Shown in pieces: positions 10,007 to 25,000 of a stretch of 64,000 bases of DNA. The position numbers and the translations under genes were made by a program. Location of the stretch: positions 351,290-415,289 of the forward strand of contig NMRA01000325.1 of the NCBI GenBank assembly GCA_002633005.1. Reading direction: 5' to 3'. Each line of letters begins with the position of its first letter. Within the stretch, counting starts at the first letter, position 1. Below the pieces are notes generated by a model. That model was given only the letters and a program-made list of their open reading frames with translations. It ran no database searches and was not told where the DNA came from. This stretch comes from Phoronis australis. Taxonomy: Eukaryota > Phoronida > Phoronidae.

Positions 10007-13000
10007 CTACAAAAAATACCACATGGCTAGCAGGAGGCACAGATTACTCTCTGGTACAGCAGTATAGCTGCATAAAAAATTAAAAAAAAACAAAATTTCT
10101 GTTTGAAGACCATTTCAGATTTTTTACTTAAGCTGAAAAACAAATATATATTAACTGCTGGACAAACACACATCTGGAGCTGTAATAAGCCAACTTATTC
10201 AACTCTAAAGACTGTTAACCACAGCTAATTATGCGTTCAAATGGTGTCAACTGTCAAACATCAAAAAACGCTTTGTTTAAACATCATAATCACTTTCAAC
10301 TTCTCAAGTGTTTGGTTGAACCAAAATTTCCAGCTCATGTAAGACTAGAGCCAACCTACAAGATTTTGACGCATACATTATAAAGTGTTTAGACACAGTA
10401 ACAAGTAAAAACAAGCATAATGAATAAATTTCATTAATTAGAGAATAAAGTTAACATCACCTGAAGAATAATTTATTTACAAAACATCACTTGGAGAATA
10501 AATTATTTAGAAAACAAATTATCCGATGCTTTCAGTAAAATGCGTCACCTGTAACTCCCACTGTCTTTTAATAATAGCTTAGTGGTCAAAGTGCCCGGAT
10601 AGTATTTGAAAGATCCCCAGTTCAGTTCCCAGGTTGCGACAGTAGTTTTTTACAAACTGGGGAATAAAGGTTATGTATTTAGGCGAAAAACTTAATTTTC
10701 ATCATTGGTTATTATTATTAAACAATGTTTACAGACCTTGCGTACACCCAACAAGGCTGCTTATACGTCCTATTTGGTTCAAATGACTTGGATAATTTAA
10801 AATCAACTACAATGCGCCAAGACAAGCACACAAAAACTCCGTCAACAGTATTGCCACAGTTAGACTCACTTTTGATGCAGTTTCCTGTCGCACACAGAGC
10901 ACGCAAAATGGTTGACACACCAACTTTTGTTCAATGCCGTGAAAACTGTAACAGAAATTGAAACTTGACTCTACATGTACGTGAAGCCCAACTCCAAAGG
11001 ACAGCCATTAGAAAGGAAGACAATAACAGAATATCTTTGTCTGAACTTCCACGGTTTTTTGATTTAGTCATTTCACTTAGAGAAATATCCAGCACGCCAA
11101 ACTTGTGTTTGTCTAAGTTTGAATGGAAAATTTAGGGAATTCCAATGCTAGTTTTTGAAAATTGTACTAAATTGGATGTGCACAATGCAAATATCGTGTG
11201 ACCTCATAAAAGTGTAATGTCTTTCCAAGTGTATGAGAGAACTCTGAGAAAGCTAGAATCTGCAGAGATGTTAAATACCACTTACTAAAAGAATTAAAGA
11301 AAATTTGTTACCAACATAAACAGACTTAATGTAGGGAAACCTGAAGCATGTACTGAATTTGAAATTGGGCAATAAGGTGCATTTGATCAATGAATCTTCA
11401 TCAAGGCAAGGACAGCAGCACCCACTTACCATCTCCCGCCACTATGTTGTTGCAGACGTAACAGATGTTACCAAACAGCTGGTGGTAGTGAGTCTCACAA
11501 TACGCTAGACCTTTCTTCTCATAGTGCCGATTACCAAAGAACGGTCGCTCGCATTTGGCACATACAAAATGCTAGAAAGATAGACACATTATGCATGTCC
11601 CATTGCGCAGAAGCAAAATTTCTATAGAGCCATGATATGAATAAAGAATTACTATCAAGGAGAGGTACGAAGTGCCCCCATATAGGTAAATTTCAGGGAT
11701 CGGTTGAGACAACTGTTTCTAAAAACATTGTAACATCGACAGTGTGTCGCACGTATCCACAACTATACCAAACAAGATTATTCAATTTTAATGTTAAATA
11801 TTAATTGTATTGTATGCAATTACTTTAACTAACCAAACTATCCTATTTCTGTTGCATTAAATGTTTAAAATTTTACATATTTCCAAAACAGAGCTCTGGT
11901 GTGTTAAGGTTATGCAGTCCCTCGTTGACATGTTTGTGTATTTAACCAAAATCTACAGATCAGTAAAAGTATATATTTTTAGAAAATGGAAAGCCTGTAG
12001 AATTTGAATTTTGACTTTTTAACACACTGTTGTTAAATAGGTGATGCAACCATATCTTTTTAGTAAAATTTAGCAATAAATAAAGATACATCGATAGCAA
12101 AACCAAGGTATCAACAACATGAAAAATTTCATTTGATATTAATGTTCAAAATGAAATTTCAAAAATACTGTTACACTTTTCTAAATTACCATTTCGTTTT
12201 CAAATTACACAATTTTTGATTTTTTCATAAAAATCATCCTATTTTTGATAGCCCCCATGCAAATGTGGAGCCTTTTAAAAACAAATCCTAACAGTTTTTT
12301 GGAGAATGGTTTATAAAGCATAGTATATGAAAATTTCGTATGAATGAGATCAGCCATTTTTGTGACATGATGTTCTGAAATTTGCCAAACTTGGCCATTT
12401 TTCTTGGATCCCAGATAACCATCATACAATCCAATCTGTCAAATGCCATTAGACATCACATAATATGGAAATGAAGTGACAAGAGCGACCACTGAGAGCT
12501 CTTGTTGCACACTCACTTCGACATGCCAGGCCTTGCCTAGTGCGTGAACAACACGCTCTTCTATTGGCCGACGACATGCACCACAAATTGGGATTCCCAT
12601 CTTGTCATGGCAACGCAGGCAGTAGAGTTCACCATTCTTCTCACGGGCATCTGCATTGAGTTCAGTTCTGCAAAGGAAGATAATATGACAAAAATATACT
12701 CTGGTTGAAATGGTGAATCTCAGAAAGTGAAGTAACTCGCGTTTGAATTATAGATTATAACAAAATGACAAACAAACAAGTCAACTAAAATTTAGAGTGT
12801 ATCCTACAGTATAGGAATACCTGATTATCAAGAAAACTGATGTGCAAATTTTCTGTAACTACCATAAGCGAACACGGAACAAAAGGTCAAAAAGCATGGC
12901 CAGTTGTGGTCAGTGCATTCCGACCCATTTTAAAATCTGTCCTGAACGATACCAACAAAACAAAAAGCGCTCGCCAGCATCAATTTTGGTTAGATCCTGT

Positions 13001-16000
13001 TTCTTGAAAATTCCACAAAGCACGTAAGTAAAGATAAGCAAGGTTTGAAATGACTTGAACTGCCAAGTGATGAGTAAAAAGTGAAACAAAACAAGTGCCA
13101 CAGCATTTACTGGTCTCGGGTGGGTTTTATTTTTTGAAAAAGTAATGGCGAAGCATTCAACTTACCCACATGATGTACAGTTGAAGTGATACGGGTGGTA
13201 CGCCTCCCCCTTGTACTTTATGTGCCTCTCCTCTATGATTGAACTGTGAGAACATACGAAGAAACACTAAAACATTAACAAAGACATAACAAACAGTATG
13301 AAAGTTGACCTGTGTAACCATCTGGAGAGGACCTAAGATATAAAGTACAGTATAATACAGGATAACAGTAATAAGATAAAATATTGCTAACAGCACAAAT
13401 GACTGGCAATGGCTTTTAAAGAGATAAAATTCTAATTACACAATGACTTAGCCACCTTTCTAAGTTTCCCGCCAATTTGTCCTCATTTTCAACCATGAGA
13501 GAAAACTATTCTGATGACGAGTTCAGTTTCTGCCTGTCGGACATTTTGTCTGAACAATTCTTTTGGCGTGTACTGTAGGTGTACCACAGGGTGGAGCAGT
13601 ACTGTCAACTCAAGTACACTTTAATGAATGCACGCTGGTTCATAAAATGTCCTTACACAACACTGTCTTTACAACGCACATTCAGGCATATATAGCAACT
13701 ACTGGACACCATGCAAATGCAATATCTTTACAACACACATCATGTTGTTTCTCTTTAAAGAGCAACTTCCACTCTCTAAATATCATGAACTTTTGGGGTT
13801 AACATACATTATTGCCTTAGGTGGCATGCCTTACTCAAAAAACAAACATTGAAGAGCCAACAAGAGACTTGATTTTGTTTGAACTAACATGATTCCAGTT
13901 TGTAAGTAAAATCAACTTACTCGTAGAACGTGGAATTGGAGGTTCGAATGTTTCGAACTGTGTTCTACAGTTCTTTTTCAACGACTAGTAGGGGGGCGTC
14001 CTGTTACTTGGAAGTAGTATATTATAGTAGATCGGCGGGAGTCTCGGTTCATGGTAGGCTTTTTTGTTTTTATGTATATTGACTCTTTGATCTTTCTAGA
14101 AAACCAGTTTTCCTCTTTGGCCAGTATCTTGGCATGTTTGTCACATACAAAGTGGCCGGAGATTCCTAGATGTTCTCCCACACCAGTGGGCTTGTCCAGT
14201 CTATTGTGTTCCTTGATTCAAACCTCCAATTCCACGGTCTATGAGTAAGTTGACTTAACTTACAAACATACCTTCACCAAGACCATGAAAAACCTCTTTT
14301 CAATCATAACATGATTCCTGTTCGCGAGAAAGCGCATGTTCCAAAAACTGTCCTAAATCAAAGAATTTTTACAAAACTGGTTTTATCACCCACGGAGACA
14401 AAATTTTAGAACATAACCCAAAAAACAAGTCCATAAATTATATCAAGAAATATACTCCAGTGCTCCATTACATAGTGAAAGGTGACCTGGGATTTGTTTA
14501 GGAATGGAAAAGCAATTTGGACAAAAACAGTGCACATCTACATCAGTGAGAGGTACACTTTTCCACAGCAAAATGGGAATCTGGGTACATGCACTACTGA
14601 ACACAGGAAAGAAATGGAGTTCCAGTCATTTCACTCATAGTCAGAAGAGAGCTTCTGTGTTCATCATTCACAAATCTGCATCTACTGACCATGCTACGCA
14701 AAATAATCATATTATTGACTGGGAAAATGTTTCTATCTTGGAGATTCACACAGATTTATCAGATGGTAGGCTGCACAACTCTTACAACTGCATTTCGAGT
14801 CTCACTCAACCAGTCCAGAGTCAGCGACCCTGGTCATGACTATGTTACATTTTTGTGCGTGAAAAAGATCCCATCCTTTCAATTACTACTGTCATTTTGA
14901 GTAGTTTTATTTCTACAACTGTTACTATCCATATGTTTTTGGTGAAAAAAAATGTCGCCTGACATGCAAGGTCAGCCAAGTCAATACTTACTGGCACTTA
15001 TGACAAACATATTTCCCAAGACCTGAAGCTTTCTCTTTAGCATTACACTCTCGACACAATGCCCTGAAATAGAAAGATGCAATCATAGTTATGATTAAAG
15101 TAACGAAACAGCCTTGTGAATCATTTCTCAACGGTCTTTGCAAAAACTGCACCAACTCATAGCAAACATTATTAATTTCACATTTATAGTATCTAGTTTC
15201 TGTGCATGCCCCGAAGGAATTGTAACACTGATGGTCAAAAGAAGATGAAAAAGATAAAAATTACAATTCATTACGGTGTCAGTCTGAGATGTCCACGTTC
15301 ATTTCAAGGTGTAATTACGTGCAGATATGATGCTTCTCGACGTTTTCAGGGCTTAATTTCAATTAATGAACATTGTATTAAGCGTAATTTACATAAAAAA
15401 TCTAATAGTTGGGAGTTGGGTTACTTACCTAGACTACACGCAGTCCAGTATTTATCAAAGGATGTAAAGCTGCATACAAAACTTACAGCTGTTTCTTGCA
15501 AACTCAAGTTAAGACCCAGTTACACAACCACTTAAGTTCAGTTTACACAACAAACAGCTCCAATGTACATAACAGACCTACACATGAAAATGGAAACTGA
15601 CAAGGTGCAAACAGAGATGGTGCAAACTGACATGGTGCAAACTGACATGTGATGTGGAGGAGCAAGTTGCCCGAGTGAGAACACATTGTTCCAAGTCAGT
15701 TGCTCGCCTAAATGCAGAAGACTATCATGGCATAAACAATAATCAGAACTTGCATTATCACACCAGTTATAACATTCCTTTTGGTATGACACCAACTCTT
15801 TTGCCATGCCACAGTTTTTAAGATACCTGTGTTGTGATCACAGAATTAAATGTATTATATACTGCATCAGCAGCACGTCTGCTACAACACATCTGCTACA
15901 ACACTCCCGTTCCTACCTTCCAGCATTTTTCACGAAGCCAGCGTCAGCCAGCGGCCCACTGCACAGTTCACATCTGAAGCAGTCCGGATGCCAGTTATTG

Positions 16001-19000
16001 TTCATGGCTTTGATCACCCGACCAATGATGAACTCGTCTGCAATAGGTGGGACATTTGACATCACCAAAAGATCAGTTGATTGAAATTTTTTTTGAAAAC
16101 AGAAAAGCCTTGCTTTTGAAAAATAAGACAAATATCAAGTTTACCAAATCAAAAGTACAGAAAAGCGTGCAACCATGATTCAGATTTAGATAATTTCAAC
16201 TCAGTTGTTTTCAGGTTACACAATGATCCATGCAATGCAGCATGCCAGTGTACTTCTTGATCTATTTAATGTTATCAATTTGTGACTCTCATACTTTGCG
16301 ACTCTCTTACATAACTTACTGCATTTTCCACAGCATGGAGCGAACAGCATGTGGAAGTCACGTTCACAGTATTTACGCCCCTCAAACTGCAAAAGAGAGT
16401 GGAGTCAGCACATCACATTGAGCCCGAAACCATGAGAAAGGCAAAGACAATGTAACAAACTGTAATCTCCTGAATAAGTACCCTTTAAAAAAGCTCAGAA
16501 ATTAAAGCCAAAGGGCTGCACATTTGTTGTTTTATGAAAACTATGAAACCACTTTTTGTAGTGACAAGTAAACTATGAGTTAGTGAACAAAGATGGATAG
16601 TTTGTTCAGTCAACACTCTAAGTTCTAGGATATGTGCGTTGATTACTGTATGTAGAATACAGAGACAACAATGACTATTACATGCAGATATGTCCAGTAT
16701 GGCAATTACACAAATATCCAGTCATTTGAAATAGATCAGCCCTTCAAAAATAGCTTCACCCATAATTATGAATCATGAAATAAAAGCAGTAGCCAAAGCG
16801 ATGGCATTTAGACTGACATTTCTAGGATTCAAAAAAAGAAAACAATTATCATTTGCCAATATAAATTTAGGCATTATTTGACTATTACCAACCAAATTCA
16901 CTAAAAATTCTTAAATATGCACAACTGTAAAATTCAGAAGTTGTGGAATAACATAAGTCAGTAGAAGGTGCTGTAGTAACTATTTCATCAACCAACACAA
17001 AAACACAATCCGATCGAAACATTAACGCCAAGCCTTTATGCTGGTTTTGAGGTTATGCAAAGATGATTGTAAAATGTCCCAATCAAAGACAAGTGGTCTT
17101 AGTTTTATAATAGTTTACAAATGGTCGTAGCCTTATAATAGTTTACACATGGTCGTAGCGTAGCGTTACAATAGTCTACACATGGTCGTAGTGGTACATT
17201 AGTTTACAAAAATGTAGCCTTTTGACAAAAACAAGAGATTTCAGGACACAAGTTTTGGGATAGTTTGAATGTATTGAGACCAGAATTGCAAAAACTTCTG
17301 AGGTTCAACACGACTAACTTTACCTCATAAAAGATTCCCTCTGGAAATGGTTGGAAGCACTGGGCACACCTGTAAATAGAACACTATAATCATAGAGGTC
17401 ACTAAAGTTATATAAGACATTAGGTCCACTGATAAGCCTCATCAGTTATTGCATCAAGGTAAAACTTACAACCAAAGCAAATCAAAACAGGTTTCTATGA
17501 CAACTATGGTAGTTTGATGCATGTACACTACAGCACAAGAAATCTAAATTTATAATGCAAGACAAGTGGTTTTTCAATTACTATTTGCTCAGTGTAGCCA
17601 GACACATTAATGTCAGTATCACATACTATGAACTAAGAAGGATGTGATATAATCATTAGGTTTCCGAATTTGCAACTACTAGCTGAGTGTTATGGTTCAT
17701 TGTATTCAATGAATTAATGCCCAAAATTAGGTTATAAAAATTGGATAACCACACTATTGAAAAACAAAACACATTATAGTGTGATTCACAAGGCTATGAA
17801 CCCTTGAAGTTAGGGAACAGGAGGTAGAGAGGAAGACAAATTACCTAATAACAAGAAATCCACTTGACATGCTTTTCAAGAAAAATTAGGTAACTAGTAT
17901 TAGGACTAACAGACAAACACACAAAACAGACAAAACAAATCAGTAACAGATGCTTTGTTAGGAAACAAGAAATAAAGAAACTTAACACAATCTGGTGACA
18001 TTTTGTCTAGTTCATGAACATCCAAATTCATTTGCAACATTTTATGAAGCGCGGATTGCAGACATGGCTTACATGGGGTCCTTTATTTAAGAAAAACAAA
18101 TCTTGCTTAGCATTCAGTTCAAAGTTCATCTGAAATTCAGATGGCAAGACCTTGGAAGTTAGAAATTTGGGTCAAGTCTAAAAGCATCCATCAAACACCT
18201 TCAAATTACCATTGCTGTATGAAAAGAACTTTTAGAATTCACCCATCAATGTTTCTGAATATTGATTTTGTGTCAGACCAAAGAGACAGATCACTCATTG
18301 ATGGCATGCAATAGTGTCAGAAACTGAAACTGCACTGTTGGACCATCGCCAATTACAGTTTAAGACTTGCAATGAGCTCCTCCCTCAATTTCAAATTCAC
18401 TTGGAATTATGTTCAAGCGAACAAACAGAAAACCAAAGAAAACAAAACAGAGAATAACAAAAAAAACAGACAACAAATTATTTGAAAACATGAAGTTGAA
18501 CTTATGGAGTTAATAACAATGAAACTGTTTGACCGCCCAAGAGGTAACAATAGTGCTTCGGAATCCCCAATTTTGCTGATCTTGGAAGGGAACTTGTTTA
18601 GCTCAACTTATTGACAACAACAACACCCATCTCATCGCGCTAATTCAGTGCCACCTAGAGGTAATCTGTGTAGAAGTTCTAGTTGCAACAGAGGCACACA
18701 AGGTTTAGCATTCACGTGTTGGTTTTTGAGACTTCAACTCCCCTGGAAGGTTCTGTATGACCGACAAGACAGTTTACAGACTTCATCATGGTAAATCCAT
18801 GTGTATTTGCTAGTTCCATGGGCCATACTTCGTACTCCAGAGGGCCGTCCATAATAACAGTTACCCTACAACAAGTTACTCCTGGAACAAGTTGTCGCTA
18901 GGTTTAGTGGCAGTGTGGACAGTATTTGTGCTGGGGCAACTTGACACATATATGCCAACTTATCCTACCTCATTGAATAGGATCCTGGAGTCTAATCTTT

Positions 19001-22000
19001 GTATTGGCAATTGAACTAATTATTTATCACCCTTTTTGAGCATCTTAAGTACGAACTTAAGATAATAGTTCAATTTTTATGCTTAAGTATATCATGGATT
19101 ACGCATAAGAGTGTCTTGTTCAAGTCTGCACTTGATGAACCCTAGGTTCGTGTTGCAAGAGATTTCGAAAAAAAGTCAAAATTTTGAATTCATACAAGAA
19201 CTTACCAGCCTGATTAGGCAGCCAAATCTTGAGTATGCGAAAAAGTAGAATGCAAAATGTTAAAAATAAATAATTAGGTACAACAACTTTGAAAGATTGC
19301 TTAAAATCAACTCTCTCCAGTAGAATGTCCCACCAGAGGCAGTGATCCAGTAACCAGCCTATGCCTAGTGGGTGCCCAGGGGCAGGTGCCCGGGGGCAGG
19401 TGCCCGGGAGAGGGTGCGGTGCGGTTAGCCACAACACTCAGCAACACGCCTGCGATGCGTGACCACCCATACTTACACGAAACATCGCGGGTGCCAGATG
19501 ACGCCCTGGTAGTTAACCATTCGCTCGCTCGGCTGAATGTCCTCCTGACAATGCGAGCAGACCGGAAGCCCATCGCTGTATTTGGGGGAAGGAAGCCAAG
19601 CAAACACGCCAAAGCAAAATGTTAGTATAAGCATTGACTGTGACAGGAAACAGAAAGTATTGTACTGTACATAATAAATGCAAGGTTGTCAATCCTTAGT
19701 GATATGCTAGAAAGGTACAGGGAAATCTCACAAATTTAGGATACAATATCATGGACAGGTGAAACATTCGTTTTGCATTTTTCTCTTGACAAATAATGCC
19801 AAAATGATTTGCCATATTCAAGTCTTGTACCATAGCTACCTTCAGGCAATATATTGAAAAAAATGTGGGTATTCACAATAATGTTAGAAGGACTTGTTTT
19901 TGCCCTAAATTGGTGAGACTTTACCGTAATATTAATAAGCAGGGATATTAATTGGGATTCAAATAGCGAGGCCACTTTCACCAGTCTACAACTCCTGATT
20001 TCCTAGGAAGTGTCTACTGTTGGGCAGGGGAGCCTTTATATAAAGAACGGTAAACAACAAAATAGGCAGTAAAACTAATATAGGGACTGCATTTGCTAAC
20101 TAAGGTCTGCTCTCTAGTGGCAGTCTGTGCAAAACAATTTATATTTCACTGTCTGGAGAAAATCCTTCAACACTGCAGTATTAGAAGTTCTATGTAAACA
20201 GAAGGTTTCAATTCAAAAATTTGTTCATGACCTTTTCACACACTGAAAATTTGAAGGTCAGGAAACCGCCAAATGACATGTTGTTTGGCTTCTTCTGCAG
20301 AGGATATTAGAAAGAGTATCAAAAAACAGTGCAATTTTGTATTTGATTCATGGCAAAAATAGCCAGGAAATCAATACTGGTCATGATCAAACATTTGAAT
20401 GACCAGGACTTGATGTCCGTTCCATCGACTAATTCTATCTTGAGTTCAGCCCACAAGTGAAGAGATAATATTTACAAAAGAAAATGGACACTGCATACTG
20501 GTTTATAACAGTAGATGTTGCAGATATCTAGGGGTGTCTACTGGTAAGTAGCCAGTCGCATCAAATTCAAAAGCATTGGCAAAGTCATGATAATGATAAT
20601 TCACAGTTTTCACATGAGTCATAACTTCCGATGATTCCAACACTAACATTAAAATGTAAAAAATTTATATTCATATCATCAATTAAATTATTTTGTCACC
20701 CAGTGTCAACTGGAAACCATAGCTGAGGTATCAGCCACGACATATAATTCATTATTAAATTATCAATTAATGAGATATCTTAAAAGGCCAAGAGAGTCTA
20801 ACAGTGCCATATATGACAATAAAAAGGACTTTATAGTCACTTAACTTTCGTGGTACACTAAAACGTCTAAATCAGAACCCGGATTTTAGACAGTTCCTGG
20901 TCTGAATTGAGCTGTGTACAAATGAAACTACAGACCTCAATTAGATGTACAACTGCTGAGCAGAAAAAGAATCTCACCCAAATAAACATTTGACATGTGA
21001 GACCCAAGGGGCATTATAGCTAAATGTAGTGGTATCATATTTATGTTATTCCAGTCCATGAACACATTCAAATGTGGGTCATTAGGCTACCCCACAACTC
21101 ATAGTCGCCATTATGGCACCAGCAACTTGGTGACTGATGAGTAATATAGCCAGACTTGGGTGTTGTAATACTAGCAATTGTACCCAAGACAACAAAAACA
21201 CAAAATGGATCATTTTTCAGACAAACCATTAAAAGTATTTAGAAACAATGAAGGAAATGCAAAGGAGTGAGAGTATTTCTCAATAGACAAATGTAATCAA
21301 CAAATGTAAGTAGCATTTTCAGTACAAGTTTTTATAGAGATATAATAAGCAAGAAAAGTGGTCTTTCAATATCAGCCTGAGGGGAGAATCAAACCAGCAG
21401 CCTTTAATAAGATATCAGCCTCAGGGGAGAATCATACCAGCCCCCTGTAATAATCGAAGTCTCAGACTCAGTGCTTGGGTTGCTAAACCACACTTGATAA
21501 CCAGCCTTGATTCTAGGGAATGTCTAGGAGGCATCAGCAAGACTTTAGGACTTACACAACAAATTTTCTGTTTTATAGGTTCAGTCAAAATTAATAACCT
21601 CAAGAAGCCTGTCCCATCCAACAACAGTCCCAAAATGTATTTAAGTCAAGTCACAGTATCATAGTGGACACTTTGGGTAGGAAGGGATAAACAGGATGAA
21701 TCTTGTTTAATATTTAACAGATCTCAATAAGCTTATGCAACTCCAGAGACTGCCATGACATAACAGGGGCACAGGACTGTCAACTTTACTTTAACTCTGT
21801 GGTTGCTGACAACTTTGGCTTCCACTCAAAAGAACAAAAGTTTAAGGTAACTGTCAACTTTCACGAAACTTTTTTCAAAAATACAATATTCACATATTGC
21901 ATAAAATCATGAGTCCGTTCCAACAAAACTGACTTAGCTAAGACAAATCTTAAATTATAGTAAATTTTAATACAAAAATTAAACTTGTCTTAATATCAAT

Positions 22001-25000
22001 TCAAGAAAGAGATCTTAAATTTGACTTAAGTGTTTGACATTAAGTTTCGTCTTAATATTGACTAACTTACCGAATGTGAAAGTTTCAAAGTTTGGAATTT
22101 AAGACAAATCTTAAACTCAAGTAAAAAATGAATTTAAGTCAGTTTCTTGGAACAGGCCCCATATCTTTGTTTTGTATACAGAGCTATCCAAACATTCAAC
22201 ACATAACTTGTGCATAAGTAACTTCCGATTAATATCAGCGGTCTTTTGATTTTGGACGCTTTCGGCAGTTATGTACTTTGCATACTTTTATGGCTCCATT
22301 GAACCAAGAAAACCTGTCACAAACACATTCCAATAACGTGAAAGGACTTCCATGAAATTTGACAATCATCTTGAAAAAATAGCGGTGGAAGGCAAACCTT
22401 TCTAAAGCAGCCGTACAAGCAACGCAACACAGCCACACCTTACACTGCTCCTTCAGCATCCAAAATCAATAGTTAAAATAAAGTAGCGTTTGAAGCAAGG
22501 CTAAGCACTTAGTGTACCAGACCCAGGGATTGTGCAAATCGTAATCGCAGGTCTTAACATTACCACCACCAGTTGCTGAATGCATGCCATATGGTTACGC
22601 AGCCACATCCAAAGAACTAAGAAGAGGGCGCGTGTACTTACACAAAACACTGTGTGTGCCAGACTTCGCCGTTGGAGTTGACGATCTTCTCCTGGGCATC
22701 AAACCCCTCTCCACATCTCATGCATGTAGCACCACCCAGGGACATGTTAGCACTGGAAAATAAATATAAATCAACTGTAAGCATGTAGTACTTGGTATAA
22801 TTTTAACTGGAGGAGACTTGTGGCTTTCATCTGGAGGTATTCAAAAAGAGTCCTTTGGAAGGAGTCTCAAGGTAAATACCAGCCAACCTATTCAAAGACA
22901 TGAAAGTAATTTATTTTTCATAAACTCTAGGCCTACGAAAAAGTTGTTACTTTTGTTTCATCTTAATGTTTTAATCAACCGGTATTTGTTCTAACTATGG
23001 GTGAATATTTTCTATGACTCAGATGCAATTCTGAATGTCAGATACTCAAAATTAGGGTTCCCAGTAGTATATCATCACTTGTCAGTCGATGTTGATGTTG
23101 CAGGTGTGGCCAAACCCAACATGAGTTCATTATTCACTTTAAACAGGTACAAGTTATGTGTTCATGTCAATTCACACCAGTTCTAAGATCTGCTTATTTC
23201 ATGTGAAAACAACTTTAAAAAAAGAAGGCAGCAATGCATTTTTTTGTATTCCCTTTAGAATTAGCTATAGAGCCACTGTCAAGAACAGCTTCCTAAAACA
23301 AAAGGATTGAATTCTAAAACAAATGATATTGCCTCATAAGGACAAAAATCAATTATTTATAACCAAGAGAGAAAAACTTGTTACAGTAACTTTCCACTTA
23401 TTTACCTTTAAGTAAATAATGAGATTATTTAATGGAAATTTTAGCAAATGTTGTCATATAACAACTACACACTACGATCCATGCTTGCAATAGACTAAAA
23501 CATTCTTATTTTTTACTTTTGAGGAGATATTTAACAAACTAGAATTCCCCTTGTCTGCCATGTTGTGTGCTAAACATGTCCTCTAACATGATTCAGCAGT
23601 AAATTTCTAAGTTGTAAAATGCTAACAATGTTGAGAAAGCTAAACACTTCAAACTACAAACAGCAGTGGAGAGACTGGCTCCTTGACTTTTGTTAAGTCA
23701 AGCACAAATGCTTCAGTTGTGGACATGCTTGACTATGCAGAACTAACATCCCAAGCAGGCTTTCTATGGAGACTGAATAGCTTACAAACATAAACACAAA
23801 ATGACCAGAGGCAGGGAAGAACGTAACCATTTGCTTCATCAATAGTTTTGCATTGTTCACATCCCTTTGAACTTTGCAGTGCACAGTGCACACTCAGGAT
23901 GAGTTCTACAAAAGCAATCCAAACACCTGTTATCTTTTCATATCTTTTCTTTGTCAAAGAACATGATCTCCAATGTGCTAATTTGATAAAATAGTCTAAT
24001 AAGCTAAATATTCAGTTCACGATTTTAATACTAAATTTCAATGCTGAATATTGAAGATGAAGCCTTCCATTTTCTAGTCTTTTACAACCTAATGTGGATT
24101 AGTCAAAACCTCAATGTAGGGCCAGCAGTTATCAAAACAATCCATCACTTTCCAGAAAATGTTAAACCATGGAATGGAAAATACCACAAAGCTTCTAAAG
24201 GGACTTGACATTGGCATGACCACGTTATTGAAAATAACTGAGAACCCTGATAGAGAATCCTGTTCAGTACATTTATGCATAACAGCAGAGTTTTACAGGA
24301 ACTGAATGAATATAATATAGGGAAATGTCATGCTAAGTGAGCAGGCGTCAGTGGTTTCAGACAACTGTTCAAAGATTATAGAAATTTAATAACAGGAATT
24401 AGTCATGACTTGAACACGAGTTTTACATCAAACCAACAACCCTAATGACACAACAGAGGTTCACAGGCTGGATGATGAAGGAGGTGTCAGTAGAGAGCAT
24501 ACTCTCTAAAACACAAATACAATTAACAACTGTCATTTTCTTTTTCAAAGGCCCATTTCTACCTAGTTGCAATCTAATTGGAAACTTTGTCAAACATTTT
24601 GCGACATTGTACAAACCAAGCCAATAATACACAAATATTTAACTAATATTCACAGCTCAAGCTTAGCACAGTATCAATTCACTAAATGTGACTTGACAAA
24701 ATTTACCAGGTAGGCTAATGGAACAGAGGCTACCCAAACCTCGCTGACAAGACTCAAAAATGAAATAAAAGATGTCTGGAGGGAAAAGCTGGCAAATTCA
24801 GCTAATGTCTGTTGGTCTTCTTATTATTATTCTCTTTGCTCACACACAAAATTACTAGTGTATTGTGTGCTGAGGTGAAATATCTCGTGCAGAGCCTTTC
24901 CGCTTTGGCATGGAGACACCGTATACAACTGGGATTTTCAACACAGCGTTCAGTTACGCTAGGACCTCGCTAAAATCTAGCCAAAATGACATGTTCTTAT

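Noticed and set aside
15600-15652. Short repeats considered as a CRISPR-like or protein-coding repeat
   Set aside because: Units are contiguous and degenerate with no spacers, in an intron of an animal gene: a simple tandem repeat.
23693-23957. Minus-strand frame containing GCEQCKTID, first considered as another LIM half
   Set aside because: The His and later Cys ligands are not at LIM spacing, and there are no phase-compatible splice sites.
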